Below, one piece after another: positions 1-8,435 of a stretch of 64,000 bases of DNA. Under the pieces are notes generated by a model. The model was not told the DNA's origin and made no database searches. It was given only the letters and a program-made list of their open reading frames with translations. The position numbers were made by a program, and so were the translations under genes. Source of the stretch: Pelomonas paludis (GTDB lineage Bacteria; Pseudomonadota; Gammaproteobacteria; Burkholderiales; Burkholderiaceae_C); the NCBI RefSeq assembly GCF_039872745.1, contig NZ_JBDPZD010000003.1:372001-436000 (forward strand), given 5' to 3'. Position 1 is the first letter of the stretch. Every line of letters starts with the position of its first letter.

Positions 1-2
1 GC

Positions 3-1073
3 CGGGCCATGTCCCGTGACACCCTGGCCGTCATTTACTCGATGACCAAGCCCGTCACCGCCGTGGCCCTGCTGCAGTTGCAGGAGCAGGGCAAGCTGCA
101 GATGGACGACCCCATCGAGAAGCACCTGCCCGAGTTTGGCAATCTGCGCGTGTGGGCCGGCGGCACGGCTGCCGACCCGCAGACCGTGGCGCTCGACCGC
201 CCGCTCACCATTCGTGACCTCGGGCGCAACACCGCCGGCTTTGCGGCAGGCGCTGGCCTGCCGGACGGCCTCAAGCAGTTGGCAGACGAAGCCTGGGCGG
301 GCGCCTCCTGGAACACCAACCTGCGAGGCCTAGCGCGCATCGCCGCCAGGTTGCCGCTGGTTCACCAGCCCGGAGCCCGGTGGCGCTACGACATCCCGAC
401 CAATATCCAGGCTCGCCTCGTCGAGAAAGTCTCTGGCCAGCCCTACGACGTCTACCTGGCCGAGCACATCTTCAAGCCCTTGGGCATGACGTACACCCGC
501 TACGTCGTGGCCGACCAGGATGCCGACCTGGGCCAGCTCGCGGCCACCTACGTCCGCCAGCCAGACGGCAGCTTCCAGCGCCAGCCCGACGCGCAGGCCC
601 ATGCCTTCAACCGCAAGAACTGGGCGCAAAAGCCTGGCGCCAGCGGCCTCGTCTCCACGCTCGACGACTACGCCCAGTTCGCGCGCATGTTGCTCGCTGA
701 AGGCGTCGGCCCCAATGGCGCTCGCATCCTCAAGCCCGAGACCGTGCGCCTGATGGCCACCAATGTGCTGGCCGACAGCGTCACGGACCGGCAGTGGCTG
801 CCCGACAAGGGCAACACCGGCTTTGGCGTCAACGTCGGTGTGCGCGTCGGGCCACCCCGGCACCGGGACGATGTCTCGGGCGCGCCCGGTGAATTCTTCT
901 GGGACGGCGCGGCCAACACCCTGTTTTGGGTCGACCCCAAGCACCAGATCGTCACCGTGCTGTTCTCGCAGTTCTTCCCGGCCGGCGACGCACGGCTGAA
1001 CAAGGCCATCCGCGCGGCGGTGTACGCCGACGAGCCAGAGGCCTTTGCCGGCAACAGGCCGCCCAAGCCCTGA
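3..1073 (+). CDS. Serine hydrolase, class C beta-lactamase/EstB-like family (5' end missing)
   Basis: The frame is open back to the first bases of the window, and the nucleophile motif S-M-T-K lies only 11-14 residues after the first ATG (position 9). In this family that motif normally sits 50 or more residues in, so the true start is upstream of the window. Tyr127 (counted from that ATG, in WRYDIPTN) is the likely second catalytic residue. The rest matches the beta-lactamase-related serine hydrolase fold (LGMTYTRYV, GFGVNVGV). Members are mostly esterases or D-amino-acid peptidases; substrate cannot be told from sequence, and true beta-lactam resistance is not implied. It runs towards the aldo/keto reductase gene 107 bases downstream. 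Confidence 0.85.
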   Translation, partial: RAMSRDTLAVIYSMTKPVTAVALLQLQEQGKLQMDDPIEKHLPEFGNLRVWAGGTAADPQTVALDRPLTIRDLGRNTAGFAAGAGLPDGLKQLADEAWAGASWNTNLRGLARIAARLPLVHQPGARWRYDIPTNIQARLVEKVSGQPYDVYLAEHIFKPLGMTYTRYVVADQDADLGQLAATYVRQPDGSFQRQPDAQAHAFNRKNWAQKPGASGLVSTLDDYAQFARMLLAEGVGPNGARILKPETVRLMATNVLADSVTDRQWLPDKGNTGFGVNVGVRVGPPRHRDDVSGAPGEFFWDGAANTLFWVDPKHQIVTVLFSQFFPAGDARLNKAIRAAVYADEPEAFAGNRPPKP

Positions 1074-1180
1074 GAGCTGTCACAAGTGGCCCTGCGGCGC
1101 GCCTTGCAAGCGGTTTCTTGAGACACTCCGGGGCTGCCGCCCTCTGACGGCGTTCTCCCAACCTCTTAGCTTCCAAAGAC

Positions 1181-2161
1181 ATGCAATACCGCGAACTCGG
1201 CCGCACCGGCTGGAAGGTCTCCACCGTCTCCTTCGGTGCCTGGGCCATTGGTGGCACCTGGGGCCCCACCGACGACGCTGCCTCCATGGCCGCGCTGCAC
1301 AAGGCGCTGGACCTGGGCGTGAACTTCTTCGACACCGCCGACGTCTATGGCGACGGCCACAGCGAGCGCCTGCTGGCCCGCCTCAAGAAGGAGCGGCCCG
1401 GCGACAACTTCTACATCGCCACCAAGGCCGGCCGCCGCCTCAATCCGCACACCGCCGAGGGCTACCTCGACCTGCGCAGCTTTGTCGAGCGCAGCCTGCA
1501 GAACCTGCAGACCGACACCATCGACCTGCTGCAGCTGCATTGCCCGCCCACCACGGCCTTCTACATGCCCGAGGTGTTTGACGGCCTCGACCGCCTGGTC
1601 AAGGAAGGCAAGCTGCGCCACTACGGCGTCAGCGTCGAGAAGGTCGAAGAGGCCATCAAGGCGCTGGACTTCCCCGGCGTGCAGTCGGTGCAGATCATCT
1701 TCAACCTCTTCCGCCAGCGCGCGGCCGAGGTCTTCCTGCCGCTGGCACAGGCCCGCAAGGTCGGCATCCTGGCCCGGCTGCCGCTGTCGTCCGGCATGCT
1801 CAGCGGCAAGCTCACGGCCACCAGCACCTTTGCCGAGGACGACCACCGCCACTTCAACCGTGACGGCGCCGGCTTTGACAAGGGCGAGACCTTCTCGGGC
1901 CTGCCTTACGACGCCGGCCTGGCCGCCGTTGAGCGCATCCGCCCGCTGGTGCCGGCCGGCATGAGCATGGCCCAGCTCGCACTGCGCTGGATCCTGATGA
2001 ACCCCGCCGTCACCTGCACCATCCCCGGCGGCAAGCGGCCGGACCAGGTGGCCGACAACGTCGCTGCGGCCGACCTGCCCGAGCTTTCACCCGCGCTGAT
2101 GGCTCAACTGGCCGAGATCTATGCCAGCGGGGTCAAGCCCTACGTGCACACGCGTTGGTAA
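1181..2161 (+). CDS. Aldo/keto reductase
   Basis: A 326-residue NAD(P)H-dependent oxidoreductase with a TIM-barrel fold. The family's catalytic tetrad is visible: Asp51 and Tyr56 (in FFDTADVYG), Lys82 (TKAGRR) and His120 (LLQLHCPP). The C-terminal cofactor-binding stretch IPGGKRPDQVADN is also typical. It belongs to the oxidoreductase/potassium-channel-beta-like branch, which reduces a wide range of aldehydes and ketones; the substrate is unknown. The ATG at 1181 gives the usual N-terminus (MQYRELGRTG), though no strong ribosome binding site precedes it. It converges on the lipoprotein gene with only 26 bases between stops. Confidence 0.9.
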   Translation: MQYRELGRTGWKVSTVSFGAWAIGGTWGPTDDAASMAALHKALDLGVNFFDTADVYGDGHSERLLARLKKERPGDNFYIATKAGRRLNPHTAEGYLDLRSFVERSLQNLQTDTIDLLQLHCPPTTAFYMPEVFDGLDRLVKEGKLRHYGVSVEKVEEAIKALDFPGVQSVQIIFNLFRQRAAEVFLPLAQARKVGILARLPLSSGMLSGKLTATSTFAEDDHRHFNRDGAGFDKGETFSGLPYDAGLAAVERIRPLVPAGMSMAQLALRWILMNPAVTCTIPGGKRPDQVADNVAAADLPELSPALMAQLAEIYASGVKPYVHTRW

Positions 2162-2187
2162 GCGGCGTCACCGGATCGAGCCGCAGC

Positions 2188-2706
2188 TCAGCGGCCGATC
2201 TGGATGCGCACCATCTCAAAGCGCGTCTCCTTGTCGCCCTGCGGCTCGATGTGCACCACGCGGAACTTCTTGGCCTCGCCCACGCGGAACTCGAAGTGGC
2301 CGGCGGGCGGCACCTTGTCGTCGCAGCGCAGCCGCTCGGGTTCGCCTTCGGGCTGCTTGGCGCGCGTGGCCGGGTGCCGGCAGTCCAGCACCGGGCCTTC
2401 GCGGCTCATCTGGTCGGCATAAAAGGCCGCCACCTGGTCGGGCGTGTCGGCGCTTTCAAACTGAACGGCGTGCACCTGCAGGCCAAAGTCGCCCACCCAG
2501 GCACCCACGCTGCCGCCATTGCCTGACTCGCCCTCTTTGGGCTTGCGCTGCGTGGCCCCGGGGTAGACCGGCAGGCCCACGTCGGCAGCGGTGGTGCGGT
2601 CATGCAGCTGAAGGCCAGCGTCCTTGGGGCCGCTGCCGTCTTCGCTACAGGCAGTGAGGGCCAGCAGGCCTGTGACGAGGCTGAGGGTGAGCAGATGGCG
2701 GCGCAT
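2188..2706 (-). CDS. Small predicted lipoprotein of unknown function
   Basis: A 172-residue protein. I choose the ATG at 2706 rather than the longer open frame because it is preceded by AAGGAG and starts a classic lipoprotein signal: MRRHLL, a hydrophobic stretch, then lipobox L17-T-A-C20. The mature part is hydrophilic and begins with a Ser/Asp/Gly-rich tail anchor. It includes the phrase GLPVYPGATQR, which recurs in small betaproteobacterial lipoproteins with a YPGA-type motif. No enzymatic residues are apparent. It probably sits in the outer membrane facing the periplasm and has its own promoter in the 97-base gap before the oxoprolinase gene's stop. Confidence 0.75.
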   Translation of the reverse strand: MRRHLLTLSLVTGLLALTACSEDGSGPKDAGLQLHDRTTAADVGLPVYPGATQRKPKEGESGNGGSVGAWVGDFGLQVHAVQFESADTPDQVAAFYADQMSREGPVLDCRHPATRAKQPEGEPERLRCDDKVPPAGHFEFRVGEAKKFRVVHIEPQGDKETRFEMVRIQIGR

Positions 2707-2803
2707 GGGGACTCCTTGAAACGCGATAGGCGCCACCTTAGCGCGCCGCTCGCGGCCGGGCACACAGCCTGCGATGCACCGCAGAACCGAGGGGCTCAAT
2801 CGC

Positions 2804-5800
2804 TCAGGCTGTGGATGATCCGCCGCCCGAGCCATCACCCCAGCCGCCACCGCCGGGCGTCTCAATCACGATCACATCGCCCGGCGCCACCGCCACTTCG
2901 GCACATGCGCCCAGGGGCTCCGTGCTGCCATCGGCGCGCTCCAAGAGGTTGACGCCCGGCAAGCCCGCTGCGCCGCCGGCCAGACCAAACGCCCCTTCAG
3001 CCCGGCCATTGCTGAGCACCGACACCATCATCGCCTCCAGGAAGCGAATGCGCCGCACGGCCCCATTGCCACCGCGCCAGCGGCCGGCGCCGCCGGAGCC
3101 CTGGCGGATATGGTGGCCCTCCAGCCGCACCGGGAAGCGCCACTCCAGCACTTCGGGGTCCGTCAGGCGGGAATTGGTCATGTGGGTCTGGACGACGTCG
3201 GTGCCGTCAAAACCCGGCCCTGCGCCCGAGCCGCCCGAGAGCGTCTCGTAGTACTGGTGGCGCGCATTGCCAAAGCTCAGGTTGTTCATCGTGCACTGGC
3301 TGGCGGCCATCACGCCCAGCGCACCCAGCAGCGCATTGGTGATGCAACTGGAGGTCTCGACATTGCCGGCCACCACGGCGGCCGGTGGCTGGGGGCTGAG
3401 CAGGCTGTGCTCGGGAACCACGATGTGCAGGGGCTTGAGGCAGCCGGCATTGAGCGGGATGTCATCGTCCACCAGGGCGCGAAAGACGTAGAGCACGGCG
3501 GCCGTGGTGATGGCGCGCGGGGCGTTGAAGTTGTTGGGTTGCTGGCGGCTGGTGCCGCTGAAGTCGATGGTGGCGCTGCGGGCAGCCGTGTCCACACGCA
3601 CGCTGACGGCGATCTCAGCGCCGTTGTCGAGCCGCAGGCGGAAGCTGCCGTCCTGCAGGCGCGAGATCGCGCGGCGCACCGCTTCCTCGGCGTTGTCCTG
3701 CACGTGCTGCATATAGGCCTGCACGGTGGCCAGGCCCCAGTGGGCGACCAGGGCTTGCAGCTCCTGCACGCCCTTTTCGTTGGCGGCAATCTGGGCGCGC
3801 AGGTCGGCCAGGTTCTGGTCGGGGTTGCGCGCGGGGTGAGGGCCTTGCTCCAGCAGCGCGCGGATCTCGGCCTCGCGCAGTTGGCCGCCTGAAGCCAGCA
3901 GCACGTTGTCCAGCAGCACGCCTTCGTCGGCAATGGTGTGGGAGAACGGCGGCATGGAGCCCGGCGTGATGCCGCCCACATCGGCGTGGTGGCCACGTGA
4001 GGCGACGTAGAAAGCCGGGCGTTCAGCATCGATCCAGACGGGCGTCACGACCGTGATGTCGGGCAGGTGGGTGCCGCCGTGATACGGGTCGTTCAGCACG
4101 AACACATCGCCCGGCCGCATGCCCGGGTTGCGCTCGATCACGCTGCGGATGGACTCACTCATCGAACCCAGGTGCACGGGCATGTGGGGCGCGTTGGCGA
4201 TCAGCTGGCCGGCGCCGTCGAACAGCGCGCAGGAGAAGTCGAGCCGCTCCTTGATGTTGACCGAGCTGGCGGTGTTCTGCAGGCGCAGGCCCATCTGCTC
4301 GGCGATGTTCATGAACAGGTGGTTGAAGACCTCCAGGCGCACGGGGTCGGTGGCCGTTGAGGTGGTTTCTTCCGCTGCGCTGTGGGTGGCCAGCCGTGTC
4401 AGCACCAAGCCCTGCACGCTCACGCGCGCCTGCCAGCCGGGTTCGACCACGGTGGTGGCATTGCGCTCGGCAATCACCGCCGGGCCATCGATCACGGCGC
4501 CAGGCGTCAGCGCCTCGCGCTGGAACAGCGGCACCGCGCGCCAGCCGTGATGGAAGCAGGGCACGTGCTCCAGCGGGGCCGGGTGGTGCTCAGGGATGGC
4601 AGCGTCGATCGCTGCAGAGAGGGCCACTCGCGGGCTGCGCGCCTCAACGGTGACCGACTCGATCACCAAGCCGCGACCCGGCAGCAGGAAGGCATAGCGC
4701 TGGCGGTAGGCGGCCTCGAAGGCGGTGCGAAGCTCGGCCTCGGTGCCCGGAGGGCAGGGCAGGGCGGTGTCGGTGCCCGCGTAGCGCAGCAGCCACTGCG
4801 GGCGCAGCTCGGGCGCGGGTACGCCTTGCGCCTCTAGCTCGGCCTGGGCCGCGTGGCCTAGGCTTGCAGTCAGTGCGTGCGCGGCCTGCAGGCCCTCAGC
4901 GTCCAGCGGGCGCTCCAGCTGCTGCTGGCGCGAGGCCGTCTGGTCGGCCAGGCCCATGCCGTAGGCCGAAAGCACGCCGGCCATGGTGTGCAGATAGACC
5001 TGCTGCATGCCCAGTTGCTCGGCCACCGCGCAGGCGTGCTGGCCGCCGGCGCCGCCAAAGGTCTGCAGCACATAGCGCGTCACGTCGTAGCCGCGTGCGA
5101 CGGAGATGCGCTTGATCGCATTGGCCATGCTCGCCACCGCAATCTGCAGCGCGCCCTCGGCCACGCTCTCGGCGCTGTGCGGCTGGCCGGTGGCAGCCTG
5201 CATCTCGGCGGCCAGGGCCTCGAAGCGCTGGTGCACCACGGCGGCGTCCAGCAACTCATTGCCCGCCGGCCCAAACACGGCCGGGAAGTGCGCCGGCTGG
5301 ATGCGGCCGAGCAGCACGTTGGCGTCCGTCACCGTCAGTGGCCCGCCACGCCGGTAGCTGGCCGGCCCCGGGTGGGCGCCGGCTGACTCAGGGCCCACGC
5401 GCAGCCGCGTGCCGTCAAAGCGGACGATGGAGCCACCGCCTGCCGCCACGGTGTGGATGCTCATCATCGGCGCCCGGATGCGCACGCCGGCCACCTGGGT
5501 GTCGAACGCGCGCTCGAAGTCGCCGGCGCCATCCAGCGTCCAGTGGCTGACGTCGGTGCTGGTGCCGCCCATGTCAAAGCCGATGACGTGGCCAAAGCCT
5601 GCAGCTTGTGCGGTACGCACCATGCCCACGATGCCGCCTGCGGGGCCCGAGAGGATGGCGTCCTTGCCCTGGAAGCGCGCAGCCTGCGTGAGCCCGCCCG
5701 AGCTTTGCATGAAGTGCAACGGCACGCCCGGTATCTCGGTCGCCACGCGGTCCACATAGCGGCGCAGGATGGGCGTCAGGTACGCGTCCACCACGGTCGT

Positions 5801-6424
5801 GTCGCCGCGCGGCACCAGCTTCATCAGCGGGCTTACCTCGTGCGAGACCGACACCTGCGTGAAGCCCAACTCCCGCGCCAGCCGCGCTGCCGCCGCCTCG
5901 TGCGCCGCGTAGCGCCAGCCGTGCAGGAAGACGATGGCGCAGGCCCGCAAGCCCGCATCCCAGGCCGCCTGCAGCCCGGTGCGCAACTGGCCTTGGTCCA
6001 GCGGCGCGATCACCTCGCCCAGGCTGCTGACGCGCTCCTGCGCCTCCAGCACCTGGCTGTAGAGCAGCTCGGGCAGCACGATGTGCCGGTCAAAGAGCCG
6101 GGGCCGCGCTTGTGTGGCGATCCGCAGCGCATCGCGAAAGCCCCGCGTCGTCACCAGCAGCGTGGGCTCGCCCTTGCGCTCCAGCAGCGCATTCGTCGCC
6201 ACCGTGGTGCCCATCTTCACGCAGGCCACCTGGGCGGGCGTGATGGGCTGGCCGGGCTTCAAGTCCAGCAAGCGGCGGATGCCCTCCACCGCCGCGTCAC
6301 GGTACTGCTCAGGGTTCTCGGATAGGAGCTTGAGCGTGTGCAATCGCCCATCAGGCGCGCAGCCCACCACATCGGTGAAGGTGCCCCCGCGGTCGATCCA
6401 GAACTGCCAGCGGTGCGTTTGCAC
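2804..6424 (-). CDS. 5-oxoprolinase/hydantoinase, HyuA-HyuB fusion
   Basis: A 1206-residue protein with both halves of the hydantoinase/oxoprolinase family in one chain. The N-terminal HyuA-like ATPase part begins WIDRGGTFTDVVG (about residues 9-21) and contains the second phosphate-binding motif DMGGTSTDVSH. The HyuB-like part starts near residue 690 (VFNHLFMNIAEQMG) and runs to the glycine-rich C-terminus. The family hydrolyses 5-oxoproline (pyroglutamate) to glutamate using ATP, or related cyclic imides; the fused layout favours 5-oxoprolinase. The start codon is GTG, two bases after the stop of the FRG gene, so translation may be coupled to that gene. Confidence 0.88.
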   Translation of the reverse strand: MQTHRWQFWIDRGGTFTDVVGCAPDGRLHTLKLLSENPEQYRDAAVEGIRRLLDLKPGQPITPAQVACVKMGTTVATNALLERKGEPTLLVTTRGFRDALRIATQARPRLFDRHIVLPELLYSQVLEAQERVSSLGEVIAPLDQGQLRTGLQAAWDAGLRACAIVFLHGWRYAAHEAAAARLARELGFTQVSVSHEVSPLMKLVPRGDTTVVDAYLTPILRRYVDRVATEIPGVPLHFMQSSGGLTQAARFQGKDAILSGPAGGIVGMVRTAQAAGFGHVIGFDMGGTSTDVSHWTLDGAGDFERAFDTQVAGVRIRAPMMSIHTVAAGGGSIVRFDGTRLRVGPESAGAHPGPASYRRGGPLTVTDANVLLGRIQPAHFPAVFGPAGNELLDAAVVHQRFEALAAEMQAATGQPHSAESVAEGALQIAVASMANAIKRISVARGYDVTRYVLQTFGGAGGQHACAVAEQLGMQQVYLHTMAGVLSAYGMGLADQTASRQQQLERPLDAEGLQAAHALTASLGHAAQAELEAQGVPAPELRPQWLLRYAGTDTALPCPPGTEAELRTAFEAAYRQRYAFLLPGRGLVIESVTVEARSPRVALSAAIDAAIPEHHPAPLEHVPCFHHGWRAVPLFQREALTPGAVIDGPAVIAERNATTVVEPGWQARVSVQGLVLTRLATHSAAEETTSTATDPVRLEVFNHLFMNIAEQMGLRLQNTASSVNIKERLDFSCALFDGAGQLIANAPHMPVHLGSMSESIRSVIERNPGMRPGDVFVLNDPYHGGTHLPDITVVTPVWIDAERPAFYVASRGHHADVGGITPGSMPPFSHTIADEGVLLDNVLLASGGQLREAEIRALLEQGPHPARNPDQNLADLRAQIAANEKGVQELQALVAHWGLATVQAYMQHVQDNAEEAVRRAISRLQDGSFRLRLDNGAEIAVSVRVDTAARSATIDFSGTSRQQPNNFNAPRAITTAAVLYVFRALVDDDIPLNAGCLKPLHIVVPEHSLLSPQPPAAVVAGNVETSSCITNALLGALGVMAASQCTMNNLSFGNARHQYYETLSGGSGAGPGFDGTDVVQTHMTNSRLTDPEVLEWRFPVRLEGHHIRQGSGGAGRWRGGNGAVRRIRFLEAMMVSVLSNGRAEGAFGLAGGAAGLPGVNLLERADGSTEPLGACAEVAVAPGDVIVIETPGGGGWGDGSGGGSSTA

Positions 6425-6426
6425 CC

Positions 6427-7227
6427 TTAGGTTCCCTTTTCTATTGGGGCAAGACCAATCAGGTCTTCGAGTGCCTTCTTGCAGACAGACTCAACTGAGG
6501 GCATCAGATTTACTGCGGTAATCCCCATCAGCTTGAGTTCTGCCATTACTCGGGGGCGCTCCGACGTCGGTAGGTTGTACTTGGTGAGAAATCTTTGCTC
6601 ACGAGCCTCATTGAGACGGATGTGCGTTTCGACGTCGGGCAGATTGCTCCAAGTAAAGCAGCCTTGCTGAAGCGCAAGCTTGTGGTTGCCCACCATGCGC
6701 GGGGTCAAGATGGAGACGTGTGGAGTCGGGTCACCGACGTCGGTTGCTTGCCTGAAACAACCTTGCCACGCCGTGGCGTGAAAGCTGTAGATCGAGACTC
6801 GGTCCGATTGCGGAGCAAAGTGATTGATTCCTTCGTACGCAAAGTACGCAGCGACGTAGGGGGAGAGCGACCAGTCGAGCAACGGAGTTGGAAAACCGTT
6901 GTGCTGGAGAAAGGCAAGCAACTCCGCGAGGCCGAGTGGGTGCGAATAGTTCCAGGCCTTGCCAGTCCAAGCCTCTAGGGCATCGTGGACCTTCGGAACT
7001 ACGACCTCAAAGTACCGCTTGAGCTCGGGGATGTTCCTTACGATCGTTGTACGGTGCAGTGACGTTTGTAGGCGCCATTTACTGTCGCGTTGGCCCCTAA
7101 AGAACCAAGCGCCGTTGCTTTCGAGTGTCGGCGCGATGGCGCGTTTGAACTGCTCCCACGTCACATTCCGTGTGCGCACTTTTGGTGGTGTGCGCAAGCG
7201 AATGTCGGCTGTTGGACGTCGCTGCAT
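6427..7227 (-). CDS. FRG-domain protein, low G+C, probably acquired
   Basis: A 266-residue protein with the FRG domain: the signature FRGQRDSKWRL at residues 43-53 and the second conserved block LLAFLQHNGFPTPLLDWSLS (about 103-122). I choose the ATG at 7227 (preceded by AAGGAAAAGAG) over a TTG at 7299. FRG domains have no agreed biochemical activity, but they are frequent in genomic islands and near anti-phage genes. The gene is near 50% G+C while its neighbours are near 70%, which suggests horizontal transfer. It lies between the M14 deacylase gene and the oxoprolinase gene on the same strand, with no transposase or repeat at its edges. The biological role is unknown. Confidence 0.8.
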   Translation of the reverse strand: MQRRPTADIRLRTPPKVRTRNVTWEQFKRAIAPTLESNGAWFFRGQRDSKWRLQTSLHRTTIVRNIPELKRYFEVVVPKVHDALEAWTGKAWNYSHPLGLAELLAFLQHNGFPTPLLDWSLSPYVAAYFAYEGINHFAPQSDRVSIYSFHATAWQGCFRQATDVGDPTPHVSILTPRMVGNHKLALQQGCFTWSNLPDVETHIRLNEAREQRFLTKYNLPTSERPRVMAELKLMGITAVNLMPSVESVCKKALEDLIGLAPIEKGT

Positions 7228-7310
7228 GATCTCTTTTCCTTGGACAGTGCTCGCCAGGGACTTCGGCTCTGCGTATCGTTTCGGACCCTCGCGGGGCAAG
7301 GTGCGGATAC

Positions 7311-8435
7311 CTAGCGCGCGCCCAACAACTTCCCCGTCCTGATCGCTTCCTTCCCTGCCACCTTTGCCACCCGCATCCCGCGCGTGGCAAAGCGCAGGAA
7401 GTCGCGGGCGAAGAAGAGGCCGTCGACGGGGCTGAGCAGTTCGGTGACTTCGTCGGTGATGGGGTCGATGACGTGGGCCAGCACGTCGCCGGCTTTGACG
7501 TCGGTGCCGATGGGCTTCAAGAAGGTGAGCACGCCGGTGGCGGGGCTCTTGATGGGCATGCTGCCGGCCAGGGGGCGGGCGTCGCCGACCGGGGCGGGCA
7601 GGGCAGGTTTAGCTCCGCTGATGAGGCCGCGCCAGTGCAGGAAGTCGATGATTTTCTGGGCATCCTGGCTGGCCAGCTCGTGGGTCACGTCGGTGGCGCC
7701 GCGCAGCTCGACGGTGACGGACAAACAAGCTTGCGGGATGGGGAAACGGTCGCCAAAGCGTGCTTTCCACTTCCACCAGACCTGGGAGCAGGCTTCGTCA
7801 AAAGGGTTGTCACCCGAGTCCATGGCGAGCAGGGTGAGGCGCGAGCGCAGGAAGCGGGCGAGTGGGTCGCAGGCCTCGGCGCAGGGGCTCTCGGTGTAGA
7901 GGTGGACCACGGCCTCGGCGTCGCAGTGCAGGTCGAGCACGATGTCAGCGTCGCAGGAAAGTTGCAGCAGGGTGCGACGCAGCGATTGCAACTCGGTCTC
8001 GACGGGGGACGTCTCGATAGCCTGGCGCAGTGCGGTGCGCAGGATGCGGACGTTGGCGCCCGGGTCGGGCCCGAGCTGGCTTTCGACGCTGGTGGCCACG
8101 GCCTCGATCTGGTCGGGGTAGTGGCGGTTGAAGTTCTCGCCCGTGGTCAGCTCGAAGCGGCCGAGGTGGCTGTGCAGCACATGCTGCGAGAGGCCGATGG
8201 GATTGGCCATGGGCACGAGGATGATCTCGCCCACGATGCGGCCTGCCGCCTCCAGCGCGGCGAGCTGGCGGCGCAGGTGGTGGGCGGTGAGCATGCCGGG
8301 CAGCTCGTCGGCGTGCAGCGAGGCCTGGATGTAGGCCTTGCCAGCCGCTGAGCCCGGCGTGCCGTAGTGCAGCGAGACCAGCTCGCGCTGGGTGCCGGGG
8401 GCGGGGGAGAGGAGCGGGTGTTTGACGAGCTGCAT
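7311..8435 (-). CDS. Succinylglutamate desuccinylase/aspartoacylase family zinc deacylase (M14-like)
   Basis: A 374-residue metal-dependent hydrolase. Zinc ligands are visible as His41-x-x-Glu44 (HADE) and His170 (DLHCD), with the substrate-binding Arg in NFNR (about 104) and the probable catalytic Glu243 in VTVELRG. The C-terminal part (about 285-374) forms the beta-barrel domain of this family. It removes an acyl group from an amino-acid or peptide amine; the exact substrate is not evident. The start ATG directly abuts the permease stop (TGAATG) and has a strong GAGGAGA site, so it is cotranscribed with the upstream permease, suggesting uptake and deacylation of an acylated amino acid. Confidence 0.83.
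   Translation of the reverse strand: MQLVKHPLLSPAPGTQRELVSLHYGTPGSAAGKAYIQASLHADELPGMLTAHHLRRQLAALEAAGRIVGEIILVPMANPIGLSQHVLHSHLGRFELTTGENFNRHYPDQIEAVATSVESQLGPDPGANVRILRTALRQAIETSPVETELQSLRRTLLQLSCDADIVLDLHCDAEAVVHLYTESPCAEACDPLARFLRSRLTLLAMDSGDNPFDEACSQVWWKWKARFGDRFPIPQACLSVTVELRGATDVTHELASQDAQKIIDFLHWRGLISGAKPALPAPVGDARPLAGSMPIKSPATGVLTFLKPIGTDVKAGDVLAHVIDPITDEVTELLSPVDGLFFARDFLRFATRGMRVAKVAGKEAIRTGKLLGAR

Noticed and set aside
3..1073. Reading the first gene as an antibiotic-resistance beta-lactamase
   Set aside because: Only the shared Ser-x-x-Lys/Tyr fold is visible. Most family members are esterases or peptidases, and the gene is truncated.
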